Of a DNA stretch of 50,247 nt, positions 1 to 9,369 are shown in pieces. A program made the position numbers and the translations under genes. How positions within the stretch are numbered: position 1 is the first letter of the stretch; each line of letters opens with the position of its first letter. The stretch is taken from positions 1 to 50,247 of the forward strand of contig JACPDY010000126.1 of NCBI GenBank assembly GCA_016183775.1, given 5' to 3'. Under the pieces are notes generated by a model, which saw nothing but the letters and a program-made list of their open reading frames with translations, had not been told where the DNA came from and made no database searches. The DNA comes from Bacteroidota bacterium. Lineage in GTDB: Bacteria > Bacteroidota > Bacteroidia > JABDFU01.

Positions 1-671
1 TCAGTATGCTCGGTATAACAAAACTGCCCGAGGGAAACTTCACCATAGTTGCCATGGCAGGTATATTATCCGGCATATTTCATGCTCCCCTAACCGCCAT
101 ATTCCTTATCGTTGAAATTACAGGAGGCTATGACCTGATGATACCACTCATGATCGTATCCGCTATCAGCTTTACTGTTGCAAAATATTTCGAACCATTT
201 TCAATGGACGCGAAAAAACTCGCGAAAAAAGGCCATATACTTACACACAGCAAAGATAAGAGCATCCTTGCATCACTTAAAATATCTACGATCATCGAAA
301 CTGATTTTCATAAAGTAATGCCTGACTCAAAGCTCCGCGAACTGGTAGAAGTAGTCGCGCATTCCAACCGTAATATTTTCCCCGTTGTGGATGCCGAGAA
401 TCATCTTCTGGGAGTGATCCTGCTTGACAATATCCGGGAAGTGATGTTCAAATCAGAGCTCTACGATACTGTTCTTGCAAAGGAACTCATGCGAAAACCC
501 GCTGCAACAGTTACCTCCGATGAATCTATGCACGCCGTTATGAAAAAATTTGATGAAGCCGGCGTGTGGAACTTACCGGTGATCGACCATGATCAGTATG
601 TAGGATTTATCTCGAAGTCCAGTATTTTTACAAAGTACAGGAAGGTTCTGATAAAAAGTAATATTGCTTAA
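1..671 (+). CDS. ClC-family chloride channel, C-terminal part with CBS domains (5' end outside window)
   Basis: The reading frame is open through the left edge, so the N-terminal part of the channel is missing. The visible part starts with the last hydrophobic helices typical of ClC proteins (GILSGIFHAPLTAIFLIVE), where the FHAPLTA stretch is a ClC family signature. After a short basic linker come two CBS-like halves, at roughly residues 95-150 and 165-215 of the visible segment, which in this family sense nucleotides and gate transport. The product should be an inner-membrane chloride channel or H+/Cl- antiporter. The next gene starts about 110 bases later and is unrelated. Identity as ClC with CBS domains is secure; ion selectivity cannot be read from this fragment. 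Confidence 0.9.
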   Translation, partial: SMLGITKLPEGNFTIVAMAGILSGIFHAPLTAIFLIVEITGGYDLMIPLMIVSAISFTVAKYFEPFSMDAKKLAKKGHILTHSKDKSILASLKISTIIETDFHKVMPDSKLRELVEVVAHSNRNIFPVVDAENHLLGVILLDNIREVMFKSELYDTVLAKELMRKPAATVTSDESMHAVMKKFDEAGVWNLPVIDHDQYVGFISKSSIFTKYRKVLIKSNIA

Positions 672-781
672 TTTAGTCCATTGCTCGCTGACGGTATACA
701 TAATTGATATTTTTCAATTTATGCCATATCTTCGAAGTGTGAATGTTTCTGCGAACAAGTCTACCACGATCGTATTAAACT

Positions 782-1705
782 ATGCATATACCAATTAAGC
801 GTATTTTAATAAAAGCAGTGCTTGCGCTGTTTTTTATCCCCACCATCAATGGCATGGCGCAGGAGGAAGAAACAGTCAATTCAGTAATTAAAAACGTAAA
901 GGGCTTTCATGCAGGATTAATGGTCGGCACTTTATTTGCCAATAAATACACGGCGAATCTGTATGATGGATATGGTTACGATATAAATAGTGCCAAAAAT
1001 GATTTCGCGAACAGCTGGATGTACCGCAAAATAATCATTGAATACGGAGGCGGTAACGGGCAGCCCGACAGGATAGCGCAGGCACTGAACGTGAATCACA
1101 CCGACTGGAGTTTTAGTGAAAGTGACATGCCGGTAAATGTAAGATACAACCTTGCCTTAATGGTGGGCGCTCAAACACGCTATTGCTTTAATAACAGGGA
1201 TGCGATCATATTAAACGTGAATGCTTCCAAACTTACAGTAAGCGGCGATTTTACCATTACGTTAACAACACCAAATATTAGCCCCACAACACCCGGCTAT
1301 ATCAATTACAAAACATTCTCAATAATTGGCGCTGAACAACGCCTTATGTTTCAACTCGGTTATCAGCGAATTTTGGGCGAAGAGGAAAATCCCCTTAATT
1401 TTTTCGTTGAAGGAGGCGCGGTTGTTTCCATGGCAAAGTTTGATAAAAATCAGATCCTGATCAATTACCTTCAGATAGAATTAACAACTTTTTACAACAA
1501 CATAGGTTACGTAACCTACCGGGCTAAAAATCTTACCGGAGTTGGATTTGGCGCCTTCGCCGGGCTTGGTATAAACCTTAACGCCACCGCAAAATGGACC
1601 CTGCAACTGCTTTATAATCCTTCTTACGAAAATATTAAGATCGGAACTGATCCAAAGCTTACATTACAGCATGTTGCGGGATTGAGAGCATATTATAACC
1701 TTTAG
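782..1705 (+). CDS. Secreted or outer-membrane beta-barrel-like protein, unknown function
   Basis: A 307-residue protein with a clear signal peptide (basic start, hydrophobic core, cleavage near GMAQEE). The mature part has alternating polar and hydrophobic stretches with many glycines and aromatic residues (GFHAGLMVGTLFAN, LMFQLGYQRIL, GFGAFAGLGINLNA) and ends in aromatic beta-strands with a terminal NL. This is the pattern of small outer-membrane beta-barrel proteins in Bacteroidota. No specific family is recognised. The hydrolase gene follows about 30 bases downstream on the same strand, so the two may be co-transcribed. The barrel assignment is inference from composition. Confidence 0.6.
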   Translation: MHIPIKRILIKAVLALFFIPTINGMAQEEETVNSVIKNVKGFHAGLMVGTLFANKYTANLYDGYGYDINSAKNDFANSWMYRKIIIEYGGGNGQPDRIAQALNVNHTDWSFSESDMPVNVRYNLALMVGAQTRYCFNNRDAIILNVNASKLTVSGDFTITLTTPNISPTTPGYINYKTFSIIGAEQRLMFQLGYQRILGEEENPLNFFVEGGAVVSMAKFDKNQILINYLQIELTTFYNNIGYVTYRAKNLTGVGFGAFAGLGINLNATAKWTLQLLYNPSYENIKIGTDPKLTLQHVAGLRAYYNL

Positions 1706-1737
1706 ATAAGGATACAAGCAATTCACCATTTTTGTTA

Positions 1738-2745
1738 ATGTCAGGAAAAAAAACTGTTCTCCGTGTATTCATTACAGCAGCTATACTTTCTGCAGGGTAT
1801 TTCCTTGGTCCTAAACCCAATGATCCTGAACTTGATAACCAGTTGCAAAAACTAAATATGACACCCCGAATGGTGGAACAGAACATCATCAGGCGGGAGA
1901 CTCTTATTAAAAACATAAAACCGGATAATGAGTCGCGTATAGTATGGAACGACAGCGTTAAAAAAGATAAAACTCCCTATTGTATTGTTTACCTGCACGG
2001 ATTTTCCGCAAGTCCCGAAGAAGGCGATCCGGTGCATCGCGATATAGCCCGTAAATTTGGCTGCAATTTATACCTGCCCCGTTTATACGCTCATGGACTT
2101 AAAGAACAGGAACCACTGCTTGAACTTGATGAAAAAAAATACCTGGCCACCGCCAAAGAAGCAGTAGCTGAAGCCGCATGCCTTGGCAAAAAAGTCATTA
2201 TTATGGGAACTTCCACCGGCTGCACATTTGCATTGTATATCGCTTCAGGAAATCCTGATATTGCAGGATTGATCCTTTACTCCCCGAATGTTGACTTGCG
2301 CGACTCCCGGTCATTCCTGCTAACCCGTCCCTGGGGATTGCAAATTGCAAGGATGATTGTAGGTGGAAATTATTACGCATTTCCGGGCCCCGCGAGTGCC
2401 GAAAAATACTGGAACATGAAATACAGGATAGAAGCAATTGTGTGTTTGAAAAATATATTAGAACACACCATGACAAAAGATGTCTTTAATAAAATTAAAC
2501 AGCCCGTATTAATGTGCTACTATTATAAAAATGAAAAAGAGCAGGACAATATTGTTTCAGTTCCTGCTATGCTCAACATGTTCGATCAATTAGGAACAGT
2601 TAACACTTTGAAAAGAAAAGTGGCAATACCGAATGCCGGCACTCATGCTATAGCCTCAGGTTTATGGAGCAAGGGCATTGCAGATGTGGAACATGAAACA
2701 ACAGGTTTCCTCGAAGAGACATTGAAAATGGAAATTTGGAAGTGA
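1738..2745 (+). CDS. Alpha/beta hydrolase (esterase/lipase-like), membrane-anchored or exported
   Basis: An alpha/beta-hydrolase fold protein of about 335 residues. A hydrophobic N-terminal segment (residues 6-22) suggests export or a membrane anchor. The oxyanion-hole HGF motif is at His87 (YLHGFSASPEEGDP). The nucleophile elbow is GTSTG with Ser159. A late NAGTHA motif with His303 is a good candidate for the catalytic histidine, and the acid is probably the aspartate in the EQDNIVS stretch. The substrate is unknown. I chose the ATG at 1738 rather than the TTG two codons upstream. The variant elbow (Thr instead of His or Tyr before the serine) is typical of carboxylesterase-like members. Confidence 0.8.
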   Translation: MSGKKTVLRVFITAAILSAGYFLGPKPNDPELDNQLQKLNMTPRMVEQNIIRRETLIKNIKPDNESRIVWNDSVKKDKTPYCIVYLHGFSASPEEGDPVHRDIARKFGCNLYLPRLYAHGLKEQEPLLELDEKKYLATAKEAVAEAACLGKKVIIMGTSTGCTFALYIASGNPDIAGLILYSPNVDLRDSRSFLLTRPWGLQIARMIVGGNYYAFPGPASAEKYWNMKYRIEAIVCLKNILEHTMTKDVFNKIKQPVLMCYYYKNEKEQDNIVSVPAMLNMFDQLGTVNTLKRKVAIPNAGTHAIASGLWSKGIADVEHETTGFLEETLKMEIWK

Positions 2746-2859
2746 CTTCCAATGTGATCATTAACTATTCTCTGCATACATATCAAAGTGCATCAGTACA
2801 CAGGTCAGAAATAAAAAAATTATCAATAGCTTTACGTATATCATTAAAAATAGTTTAAA

Positions 2860-3882
2860 ATGAAATTCACCGCCAGGCAAATTGCAGACCTTATTAAAGG
2901 ACAGATCGAAGGAAATGAAACCGCAGAAGTAACTAAATTATCAAAGATTGAAGAAGGCGAACCCGGCTCCATTTCGTTCCTCGCCAATCCCTTATATACA
3001 CAGTATCTTTATACAAGTAAGGCCACTTTAATAATTGTCAATAAAGATCTTGTTTTAACGGCTCCTGTTACTGCTACACTTATACGGGTTGACAGTGCCG
3101 AAAATGCATTTGCCAAATTATTGGAAATGTATAACCAGGTAAAACTCAATAAAACCGGAGTATCTAAAATGGCCTTCATTTCTGAAAGCGCTAAAGTGGG
3201 CAGCAATATTTATGCGGGTGAATTTGCCGTTATTGGCGAAAACGCGCGGATAGGAAACAATGTGAAAATATATCCCCAGGTATATATTGGCGACAATGTT
3301 GTAATTGGTGACAATACAACTCTGTTTGCGGGTGTAAAAATATATTCGGATTGCATGATCGGCAAAAACTGTATTATTCATTCGGGAGCAGTAATTGGAA
3401 GTGACGGATTCAGGTTTGCTCCTCAGAACGACAATAAAAAAATTCCGCAGATAGGTAATGTTATTATTGAAGATGATGTTGAGATAGGCGCCAACTGTGC
3501 CATTGACAGAGCCACACTGGGATCGACCATCCTTCGCAAAGGAGTAAAGTTCGACAACTTAATTCATATCGCGCACAATGTTGAAGTTGGTGAAAATACA
3601 TACATAGCAGCTCACGGTGTTGTGGCGGGCTCAACTAAAATAGGGAAGAATTGTATGTTCAGCGGACAGGTAGGAGTTGTTGGTCATTTACAGATCGCAG
3701 ATAACACAATGCTTGCTGCACAGGCAGGCGTTTCGAAAAGTATAACAAGAACCGGACAGACCTGGATGGGCTCTCCCGCATTCGAAGCTAATAAATACCG
3801 GAAATCATTTGTTCACTTCCGCAACTTAGATGCTATTGTGGAACGGATCGATAAACTGGAAAAGCAGGAAAAATCGGCTTGA
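2860..3882 (+). CDS. lpxD: UDP-3-O-acylglucosamine N-acyltransferase
   Basis: LpxD transfers a 3-hydroxyacyl chain from acyl-ACP to UDP-3-O-acylglucosamine, the third step of lipid A synthesis, in the cytoplasm. The 340-residue length fits the family. The N-terminal uridine-binding domain (residues 1 to about 100, with [10 protein letters not shown]) is followed by a long left-handed beta-helix of hexapeptide repeats (about 105-310) and a short helical C-terminus. The catalytic base is His239 in IAHNVEVG. In many Bacteroidota lpxD is next to lpxC/fabZ; here no other lipid A gene is adjacent. It stands alone between a hydrolase and an opposite-strand gene, so it probably has its own promoter in the 114-base gap upstream. 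Confidence 0.96.
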   Translation: MKFTARQIADLIKGQIEGNETAEVTKLSKIEEGEPGSISFLANPLYTQYLYTSKATLIIVNKDLVLTAPVTATLIRVDSAENAFAKLLEMYNQVKLNKTGVSKMAFISESAKVGSNIYAGEFAVIGENARIGNNVKIYPQVYIGDNVVIGDNTTLFAGVKIYSDCMIGKNCIIHSGAVIGSDGFRFAPQNDNKKIPQIGNVIIEDDVEIGANCAIDRATLGSTILRKGVKFDNLIHIAHNVEVGENTYIAAHGVVAGSTKIGKNCMFSGQVGVVGHLQIADNTMLAAQAGVSKSITRTGQTWMGSPAFEANKYRKSFVHFRNLDAIVERIDKLEKQEKSA

Positions 3883-3913
3883 TGCCCTGGTAAAAGTGTT
3901 CTATTGTTGTTAT

Positions 3914-4993
3914 TCAATATGTCTTACCATTCAAATAAAAGTGAATATCGTTCAGTCCTGTTCTATACATCAATACATTATTTGTCAGCGTATAATTGTT
4001 AATTCTAATGTTAGAGACCTGCGTCGTCTGCCCGTCACAGAATAATTTCAGGTAGCCATACCTGTCAATGTAGGCCACAGAGTTAAAATCTTTCTGATAA
4101 TCTGTTGGCGTATTTTTTTCAAGTAAATGAATCTTCCCTTTGTAAAACACACTGAAATTTATATTCTCTGTTCCAAACACAACCACATTATCCGCAACCG
4201 AATAGAATTCAGGCTCAACGGTGCTTATCGTATAAACATCTCCCTTGTAAAAGATCTTAAAGTTTCCGCCGGCATCAACATAGGCAATCAAATTATCTCC
4301 AACCTGCATCGATCTGGGAGCAAGGTTTTCCAATGTGGCAATAATACCATCATAAAAAACTTTGAACGACTGACTATAATCGTCCATAAAAGCAATGAGG
4401 CCTGCGCCCGCTTTGTAAGCAGTTGTATTATTTGTTCCAAGGTCATAAAACCTGCCATGATAGAAAGCCTTCAACCTGCCGGCACTATTTCTATATGCAA
4501 TGGTATTATCTCCTGCAGTAAAGCTTGTCATTGAGTTCACGTCAAGCGCATCAGGCAGTATAATTAGCTCTCCCTTATAATATATTTTATAATACCCGCT
4601 GTTTTCATCAAAAAAGCCGGCAATACTATCTCCGACAACATAATTAACCGCCCATCCGGGTAAACGCATCGCATTTCCATTATCAAATACATAAAGTATT
4701 TTGTCATTATAGTAAGCCACTATATTATCAGTAGCCTGAAAATTGGATGGCGGAATATCAGCCAGAGTGTATACCTTGCCATTGTAAAAAACTTTAAAAT
4801 TGTCGCTGTTATCAATATATGCAACACTGCTTCCACCTGTTTTTAAAGTTTTTATAGGCATAAATTCCGCCTGGTTATATACCCCATTGTCAAAAACATA
4901 GAAATAATTCCGGTAGTCCGAATAAGCTCCAAGGTTTTGACCCATGGAAAATTGACAGACAATCAAAAATATATATATGGTATTTATCCTCAT
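3914..4993 (-). CDS. Secreted protein made of about ten 35-residue tandem repeats, unknown function
   Basis: A 359-residue protein with a signal peptide (cleavage near SMGQN) and then nothing but repeats. The core unit reads approximately N-x-[IV]-A-Y-x-D-x-x-x-x-F-K-V-F-Y-x-G-x-x-Y-x-L, then 10-14 variable residues. I count ten copies of the F/Y-hydrophobic-F/Y-x-G hairpin (for example NFKVFYNGKVYTL, NFKIFYKGDVYTI, NFSVFYKGKIHLL, ending with DIHFYLNGKTY). Spacing is about 35 residues. The pattern suggests a beta-propeller or a WG-repeat-like beta structure, with the N-terminal GAYSDYR half-unit possibly pairing with the truncated last unit. It has no catalytic motif I can recognise. It is transcribed alone, convergent with lpxD. 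Confidence 0.75.
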   Translation of the reverse strand: MRINTIYIFLIVCQFSMGQNLGAYSDYRNYFYVFDNGVYNQAEFMPIKTLKTGGSSVAYIDNSDNFKVFYNGKVYTLADIPPSNFQATDNIVAYYNDKILYVFDNGNAMRLPGWAVNYVVGDSIAGFFDENSGYYKIYYKGELIILPDALDVNSMTSFTAGDNTIAYRNSAGRLKAFYHGRFYDLGTNNTTAYKAGAGLIAFMDDYSQSFKVFYDGIIATLENLAPRSMQVGDNLIAYVDAGGNFKIFYKGDVYTISTVEPEFYSVADNVVVFGTENINFSVFYKGKIHLLEKNTPTDYQKDFNSVAYIDRYGYLKLFCDGQTTQVSNIRINNYTLTNNVLMYRTGLNDIHFYLNGKTY

Positions 4994-5200
4994 TTATAGC
5001 TTATTGGGCGAAAACTACAGAAATTCATTAAAATTAAGAGGAACGAACTTACATGAAAAATCGCATCCGGCAAATTATTTATCAAATGTGTATTTGCGTT
5101 AATTTTGGATTATCTTTATAGATTGTGGCGATTAGTAGGGCAATTGCCTATGTTATGATTTTTATAATTAAGTATTTGAAACTCTAAAAAATAAATAGTG

Positions 5201-6730
5201 ATGGGCAAAAAAATATTTATTGTAGCATTTTTATTTGTTGGATCGATCGGGGGATTTGCACAGGAAAAAAATACTTCTTTTAAACCAATTCCATTCGATG
5301 AAGCAACCTGCAGGGCTGAAGCCATAAAAGCCGGCATTCTCAAAACCGAACTGGATGGGTATGTTGAATACAGAAAACTGCTTTATTATTACTCGCAGGA
5401 ACAGAAATCCAGGCCATCGGTTATGTCCACTCCAGATGTGCAAAACCCATTAGCCGATGACCCCTGTTTAAATACTGATTTTGAAGCGCAGAACTTTAAT
5501 ACCTGGGAAGCTGATACCGGATCAATTAATTCAATTACTGATGTTGCGACTTATGCCACTGGTTTTTCAAATGCAGGGCCTAATGCTTCTTTTCGTAATC
5601 CATTGGCCCGGCACACAATTATGACAACAAAAGCTGCCGTTACCGTATTGCCTGTGCCTTCTCCTTATACCGGATATGATGACAGGCTTGACTTCATTGA
5701 TAAGGTAATGCCTATTGACTCAGCAGTAACCTATATTGCTCCCGATGGAAATAATATTTCCGTGAGATTAGGTAACGCTGTTTCAGGCGGGAAAACTGAA
5801 AGACTAAAGAAGACTTTTATTGTTGATAAAAACAGTTCGGCGTTTACCTATAGCTATGCCGCCATACTGCAAAATCCAACAGCACATTCAGCAACTGAAC
5901 AGGCAAGGTTTACTGTCCGGTTGCTTGACAGCATAGGAAATCAACTGCCCGGCCCTTGTTCTTTTTATGAAGTATATGCTGGAAAAGATAGTTCCTATAT
6001 TTCTCTTAATGATACCATATGTACTAAATCTCTTTTTTCGGGCAACTTCACTTGCTCTAATACTAACTTCAATTATAAAAACTGGACAACTGTTGGTGTA
6101 GATCTATCCGCATACATGGCACAAAAAATAACAGTTGAGTTTACCACCCGGGATTGCTCATTGAGCGGACATTTCGGATACGCTTATATTGATGCGAAAT
6201 GTTCCACTTTTGATATCAAGTCGAGTTTTTGTCCGGGCGAAAAAAAAGTAAAGTTAATTGCGCCTGCCGGTTATGTGAGTTATCTATGGAAAGATCCTGC
6301 AGGAAATGTAATTGGAAACCAACAAACAGTTGAAGTGAATAGTCCTAAATTGGGGGATGTTTATACTGTACAAATCGTATCCGTTACCGGTTGCCAGACA
6401 TTATTAAAATCTATAATTGAGCGCGACCCTCCACCGATCATGCCAAGCTATGAAATAACACAAAACATTATCACTCCGAATGGCGACGGCAAGAATGACC
6501 TGTTTAGAACCAACCAGTTTGATTACATTGGTTCCTTTAATATTGAAATATATAACAGGTGGGGCTTAAGGGTTTTTGAATCGGGTGATCCAACCAAGGA
6601 ATGGGACGGCAAAAGCAATGGCAAAGAGGTGGATGATGGTATATATTACTGGATTGCAAAATACCAGTCAACCTGCTTCGAAGACCCTAAGGACGTCCTG
6701 AGTAAAGGATTTGTGCACGTCTTACGGTAA
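5201..6730 (+). CDS. T9SS cargo protein with type B (gliding-motility-associated) C-terminal domain
   Basis: A large exported protein (509 residues from the ATG; a GTG lies one codon earlier). The N-terminal signal peptide ends near GGFAQEKN. The middle contains a lectin- or jelly-roll-like region with several cysteines (residues about 85-340), then an Ig-like stretch beginning SSFCPGEKKVKL (about 345-405). The last 90 residues are the CHU_C/TIGR04131-type sorting domain: ITPNGDGKNDLFR, FNIEIYNRWGLRVFES, WDGKSNGKEVDDGIYYW. This domain directs proteins through the type IX secretion system and is confined to Bacteroidota. The function of the middle region is not recognised; adhesion is plausible but only an inference. 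No T9SS machinery gene is visible in the window. Confidence 0.88.
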   Translation: MGKKIFIVAFLFVGSIGGFAQEKNTSFKPIPFDEATCRAEAIKAGILKTELDGYVEYRKLLYYYSQEQKSRPSVMSTPDVQNPLADDPCLNTDFEAQNFNTWEADTGSINSITDVATYATGFSNAGPNASFRNPLARHTIMTTKAAVTVLPVPSPYTGYDDRLDFIDKVMPIDSAVTYIAPDGNNISVRLGNAVSGGKTERLKKTFIVDKNSSAFTYSYAAILQNPTAHSATEQARFTVRLLDSIGNQLPGPCSFYEVYAGKDSSYISLNDTICTKSLFSGNFTCSNTNFNYKNWTTVGVDLSAYMAQKITVEFTTRDCSLSGHFGYAYIDAKCSTFDIKSSFCPGEKKVKLIAPAGYVSYLWKDPAGNVIGNQQTVEVNSPKLGDVYTVQIVSVTGCQTLLKSIIERDPPPIMPSYEITQNIITPNGDGKNDLFRTNQFDYIGSFNIEIYNRWGLRVFESGDPTKEWDGKSNGKEVDDGIYYWIAKYQSTCFEDPKDVLSKGFVHVLR

Positions 6731-6746
6731 TTATATACATTAGCGG

Positions 6747-6774
6747 TTGAAAAACCCGTTGATTAGTTTTTCAA
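6747..6774 (+). terminator. Hairpin between the T9SS cargo gene and dCMP deaminase
   Basis: Perfect 9-base arms TTGAAAAAC and GTTTTTCAA with a 10-base loop, 17 bases after the upstream stop codon and 26 before the next start. There is no clean T-run after it, so its role as terminator is uncertain. Confidence 0.4.
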
Positions 6775-6799
6775 ACTCCGAAATTTAAAAAGGATTTTT

Positions 6800-7270
6800 A
6801 TGCAAAAAACACGTCCGCGTTTTGAAGATATTTATATGGATCTGGCGCAAAGCCTCGCTTTACGTTCACATTGCGTGAAACTGCAGGTGGGCGCAGTACT
6901 TACAAAAGATACACGTATCATTTCGCTTGGATATAATGGTCCGCCTGCAGGCACGCATAACTGCGATGAGGAGTGGCCGGGAGTCGGCTGCCCACGCGAC
7001 AGCAAGGGCAGTTGTTCGCTGGCGTTACATGCCGAGCAAAATGCAATCCTTTATGCGGCAAAAAACAATGTTTCATTGGAAGGGGCTACAATATATGTAA
7101 CATTATCTCCCTGTATTGCCTGCTCCAAAGTGTTGTTCTCATTAGGCATTAAAAAAGTATTTTACCTGAACTCTTATGCCGAATACAAGGGTATAGCAAC
7201 TGACGAAGGCGTTGATTTTCTGAAAAAATTTGGCGTGGAAGTGGAGCGCTATCGGCCAAAAAATATTTAA
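6800..7270 (+). CDS. dCMP deaminase (deoxycytidylate deaminase family)
   Basis: A 156-residue zinc-dependent deaminase. It has the HAEQNAI motif (zinc ligand His77, catalytic Glu79) and PCIAC (Cys105 and Cys108 as ligands). The N-terminal half carries the family insert with GYNGPPAG and a cysteine-rich stretch (NCDEEWPGVGCPR) that binds a second zinc in dCMP deaminases, separating it from simple cytidine deaminases. It converts dCMP to dUMP for thymidylate synthesis. Together with the dUTPase and ribonucleotide reductase elsewhere in the window it belongs to deoxynucleotide supply. The S41 peptidase start is 44 bases downstream, so the two are likely co-transcribed, an arrangement with no obvious functional link. 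Confidence 0.93.
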   Translation: MQKTRPRFEDIYMDLAQSLALRSHCVKLQVGAVLTKDTRIISLGYNGPPAGTHNCDEEWPGVGCPRDSKGSCSLALHAEQNAILYAAKNNVSLEGATIYVTLSPCIACSKVLFSLGIKKVFYLNSYAEYKGIATDEGVDFLKKFGVEVERYRPKNI

Positions 7271-7314
7271 TCCTACATTTGCGGTCTGTTTTTACACATA
7301 CCGATCGAATTAAA

Positions 7315-8901
7315 ATGAATTCTTCAAAGCGATTTATATATCTTCCTTTGGTTTTTGCACTTCTGCTGGTGCTCGGTATATATATTGGCTATCGCTATAG
7401 CTTTATCAATAATCCAACAACCACTGCCAACAATGATAAGATCGCGAAATTACTCAGTTACATCCAAAAGAGGTATGTAGATACAGTAAACCAAACCCAA
7501 CTGGAAGATAAAGCGCTGAATACTTTACTTCAGAATTTAGATCCTCATTCATCGTATGTCACAGCAAAAGAAGCGCAGGCTATGAACGAACCCTTGCAGG
7601 GCAATTTCGGCGGTATCGGTATTGAGTTCAATATCATTAAGGATACTATTCGGGTGGTATCGGCTATATCGGGAGGTCCATCGGAAGCATTAGGTATACA
7701 GGCGGGTGATATGATCGTGAAGATCGAAGGAAAGAGCGCGGCAGGAGTCAGAATAACCAATCAACAGGTTATCGGGAAATTGCGAGGAGAAAGCGGAAGT
7801 AAAGTAAATATCAGTGTTAAGCGCAGAGGTGTAAAAAAACTCATTGACTTTTCCATCATACGCGGGGAGATCCCGATCTATAGCATTGATGCGGCATACA
7901 TGATCGATACAAAAACAGGCTATATTAAAGTCAGCCGGTTTGGCGCCACTACCTATGATGAATATATGAAAGCCTTCAGAGACTTGAGAAAAAAAGGCCT
8001 GTCATCTCTTATTCTTGATCTGCGTGGTAATCCGGGAGGATACCTAAACGCTGCTGTGATGCTTGCCGATGAATTCCTTGAGGCAGGAAAAGAGATCGTT
8101 CATACCCAGGGCCGTTCCGAACGAAAAAAAGTACACACAGCAACAATCAAAGGCGAATTTGAAAAGAATAAGTTGATCATACTCATAGACGAAGGCTCTG
8201 CCTCGGCCAGTGAGATCGTCGCGGGAGCGATACAGGATAATGATCGCGGGACAATAATCGGAAGGCGCTCATTCGGCAAAGGCCTGGTACAGGAAGAAAA
8301 AGAATTCGATGACGGCTCGGCAGTTCGTTTAACAATTGCACGCTACTATACCCCTACCGGACGCTGTATACAAAAATCTTACGAAGGCGGAGTAGAAGCT
8401 TATTACAGTGAAGAGATCGATCGCTACAATACCGGTGAACTTCAAAATGCCGACAGCATTAAGTTCAATGATTCGTTAAAATATAAAACTCCTGCCGGAA
8501 AAATTGTGTATGGCGGCGGAGGTATTATGCCTGATGTATTTGTTCCGCTTGACACAACAGGCCGCACTATTTACTTAAGCGAAGTAACTTATTCGGGTTT
8601 ACTCACCCAATTCGCGTTCGATTATGCCGACCGTAATCGTACACAACTTAAAGAATATGGCACCTTTGAGCGATTCAATAAAACATTTATTGTAAGTGAT
8701 CAGCTATTGGAGGAGTTCATTTTGTTTGCAGAAAAAGGCAAAGTGAAACGAAGAGAAACTGAGATCAAAAGATCCGCTGCAATAATAAAAATCCAATTGA
8801 AAGCACTTATCGCCCGAAATACATGGAACAGCAGAGGCTATTACCCGGTGGTACACTCGATCGATAATGCCTTCCGCAAAGCCGTGGAATTAGCTCAGTA
8901 A
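7315..8901 (+). CDS. C-terminal processing peptidase, S41 family, with PDZ domain
   Basis: A periplasmic serine protease of the CtpA/Prc type, 528 residues from the ATG at 7315. A TTG 12 codons upstream also opens the frame, but the ATG places a membrane anchor (residues 8-28) at the very N-terminus. The PDZ domain lies at about residues 95-180 (GGIGIEFNI, GGPSEALGIQAGDMI). The S41 core follows: SRFGATTYDEY, LDLRGNPGGYL, and the catalytic GSASASE (residues 294-300) with the catalytic lysine of FGKGLVQ at Lys322. A 130-residue C-terminal extension is helical. These enzymes trim or degrade periplasmic proteins after recognising C-terminal tails through the PDZ domain. Confidence 0.93.
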   Translation: MNSSKRFIYLPLVFALLLVLGIYIGYRYSFINNPTTTANNDKIAKLLSYIQKRYVDTVNQTQLEDKALNTLLQNLDPHSSYVTAKEAQAMNEPLQGNFGGIGIEFNIIKDTIRVVSAISGGPSEALGIQAGDMIVKIEGKSAAGVRITNQQVIGKLRGESGSKVNISVKRRGVKKLIDFSIIRGEIPIYSIDAAYMIDTKTGYIKVSRFGATTYDEYMKAFRDLRKKGLSSLILDLRGNPGGYLNAAVMLADEFLEAGKEIVHTQGRSERKKVHTATIKGEFEKNKLIILIDEGSASASEIVAGAIQDNDRGTIIGRRSFGKGLVQEEKEFDDGSAVRLTIARYYTPTGRCIQKSYEGGVEAYYSEEIDRYNTGELQNADSIKFNDSLKYKTPAGKIVYGGGGIMPDVFVPLDTTGRTIYLSEVTYSGLLTQFAFDYADRNRTQLKEYGTFERFNKTFIVSDQLLEEFILFAEKGKVKRRETEIKRSAAIIKIQLKALIARNTWNSRGYYPVVHSIDNAFRKAVELAQ

Positions 8902-8928
8902 CCTTCCTTATAAAAGAGTACCACCTTA

Positions 8929-9129
8929 TTATTTTTTTTGAGCACTGTCTACGGCACTATCCACATTTTTACTGGCGGCATTAAATAACGAATCCAGATT
9001 TTTTTGTTCCTGCACACTGTCTGTCTTTGCCTGAGTGTCAGGCGCCGTTTGTTCTTCAACTTTACCAGTACCGCATGCAGCTATTAACATGAATGTTGAG
9101 GCTGAGAACAGAAGGAATACTTTTTTCAT
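8929..9129 (-). CDS. Small lipoprotein, 66 residues, unknown function
   Basis: A 66-residue protein with a lipoprotein signal peptide ending in LIAAC (lipobox Cys19), followed by a short hydrophilic, Asp/Gln/Lys-rich tail that looks disordered or weakly helical. It is on the opposite strand to its neighbours and its stop is 28 bases from the S41 peptidase stop (convergent). The strong signal peptide and normal composition argue for a real gene. I do not recognise a family. Confidence 0.7.
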   Translation of the reverse strand: MKKVFLLFSASTFMLIAACGTGKVEEQTAPDTQAKTDSVQEQKNLDSLFNAASKNVDSAVDSAQKK

Positions 9130-9165
9130 TTGCGTATATTTTTAAAATTTATAATTGTCAGACGG

Positions 9166-9216
9166 AACATCCATGATGTCATCTGTGTTTTTGATACTGA
9201 AGGTATCATGGATGTT
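9166..9216. repeat. Nested inverted repeat in the divergent lipoprotein/sod intergenic region
   Basis: Two perfect 12-base arms, AACATCCATGAT at 9166-9177 and its complement ATCATGGATGTT at 9205-9216, are 27 bases apart. A second small hairpin, GATAC/GTATC (9193-9197 and 9203-9207), overlaps the right arm, so the two structures are mutually exclusive. The element lies just upstream of the small lipoprotein gene and about 150 bases upstream of sod. It could be a regulatory structure or a bidirectional terminator; the sequence does not decide. Confidence 0.5.
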
Positions 9217-9298
9217 TCATTTGTAGTATGATTTTTAAATTATTATTTATGAACGAATTACTTGTTTTTTCTAAAAATAATAAATATGCTTCAATCCA

Positions 9299-9329
9299 TT
9301 GTCATAGTACCGGTCATTTGGTATCTTTG
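9299..9329 (+). promoter_or_regulatory. Candidate Bacteroidota-type promoter for sod
   Basis: TTG at 9299-9301, a 20-base spacer and TATCTTTG at 9322-9329 match the Bacteroidota sigma factor consensus (TTTG or TTG, 19-21 bases, TAnnTTTG) very closely. The -7 box ends 40 bases before the sod ATG. Confidence 0.6.
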
Positions 9330-9369
9330 ATATCTGTTTATAAAAATACTAACCTTAAAACTTACTAAA

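Noticed and set aside
4127-4534. Plus-strand open frame opposite the repeat protein
   Set aside because: Its apparent periodicity mirrors the repeats of the minus-strand gene, which has a signal peptide and coherent repeats.
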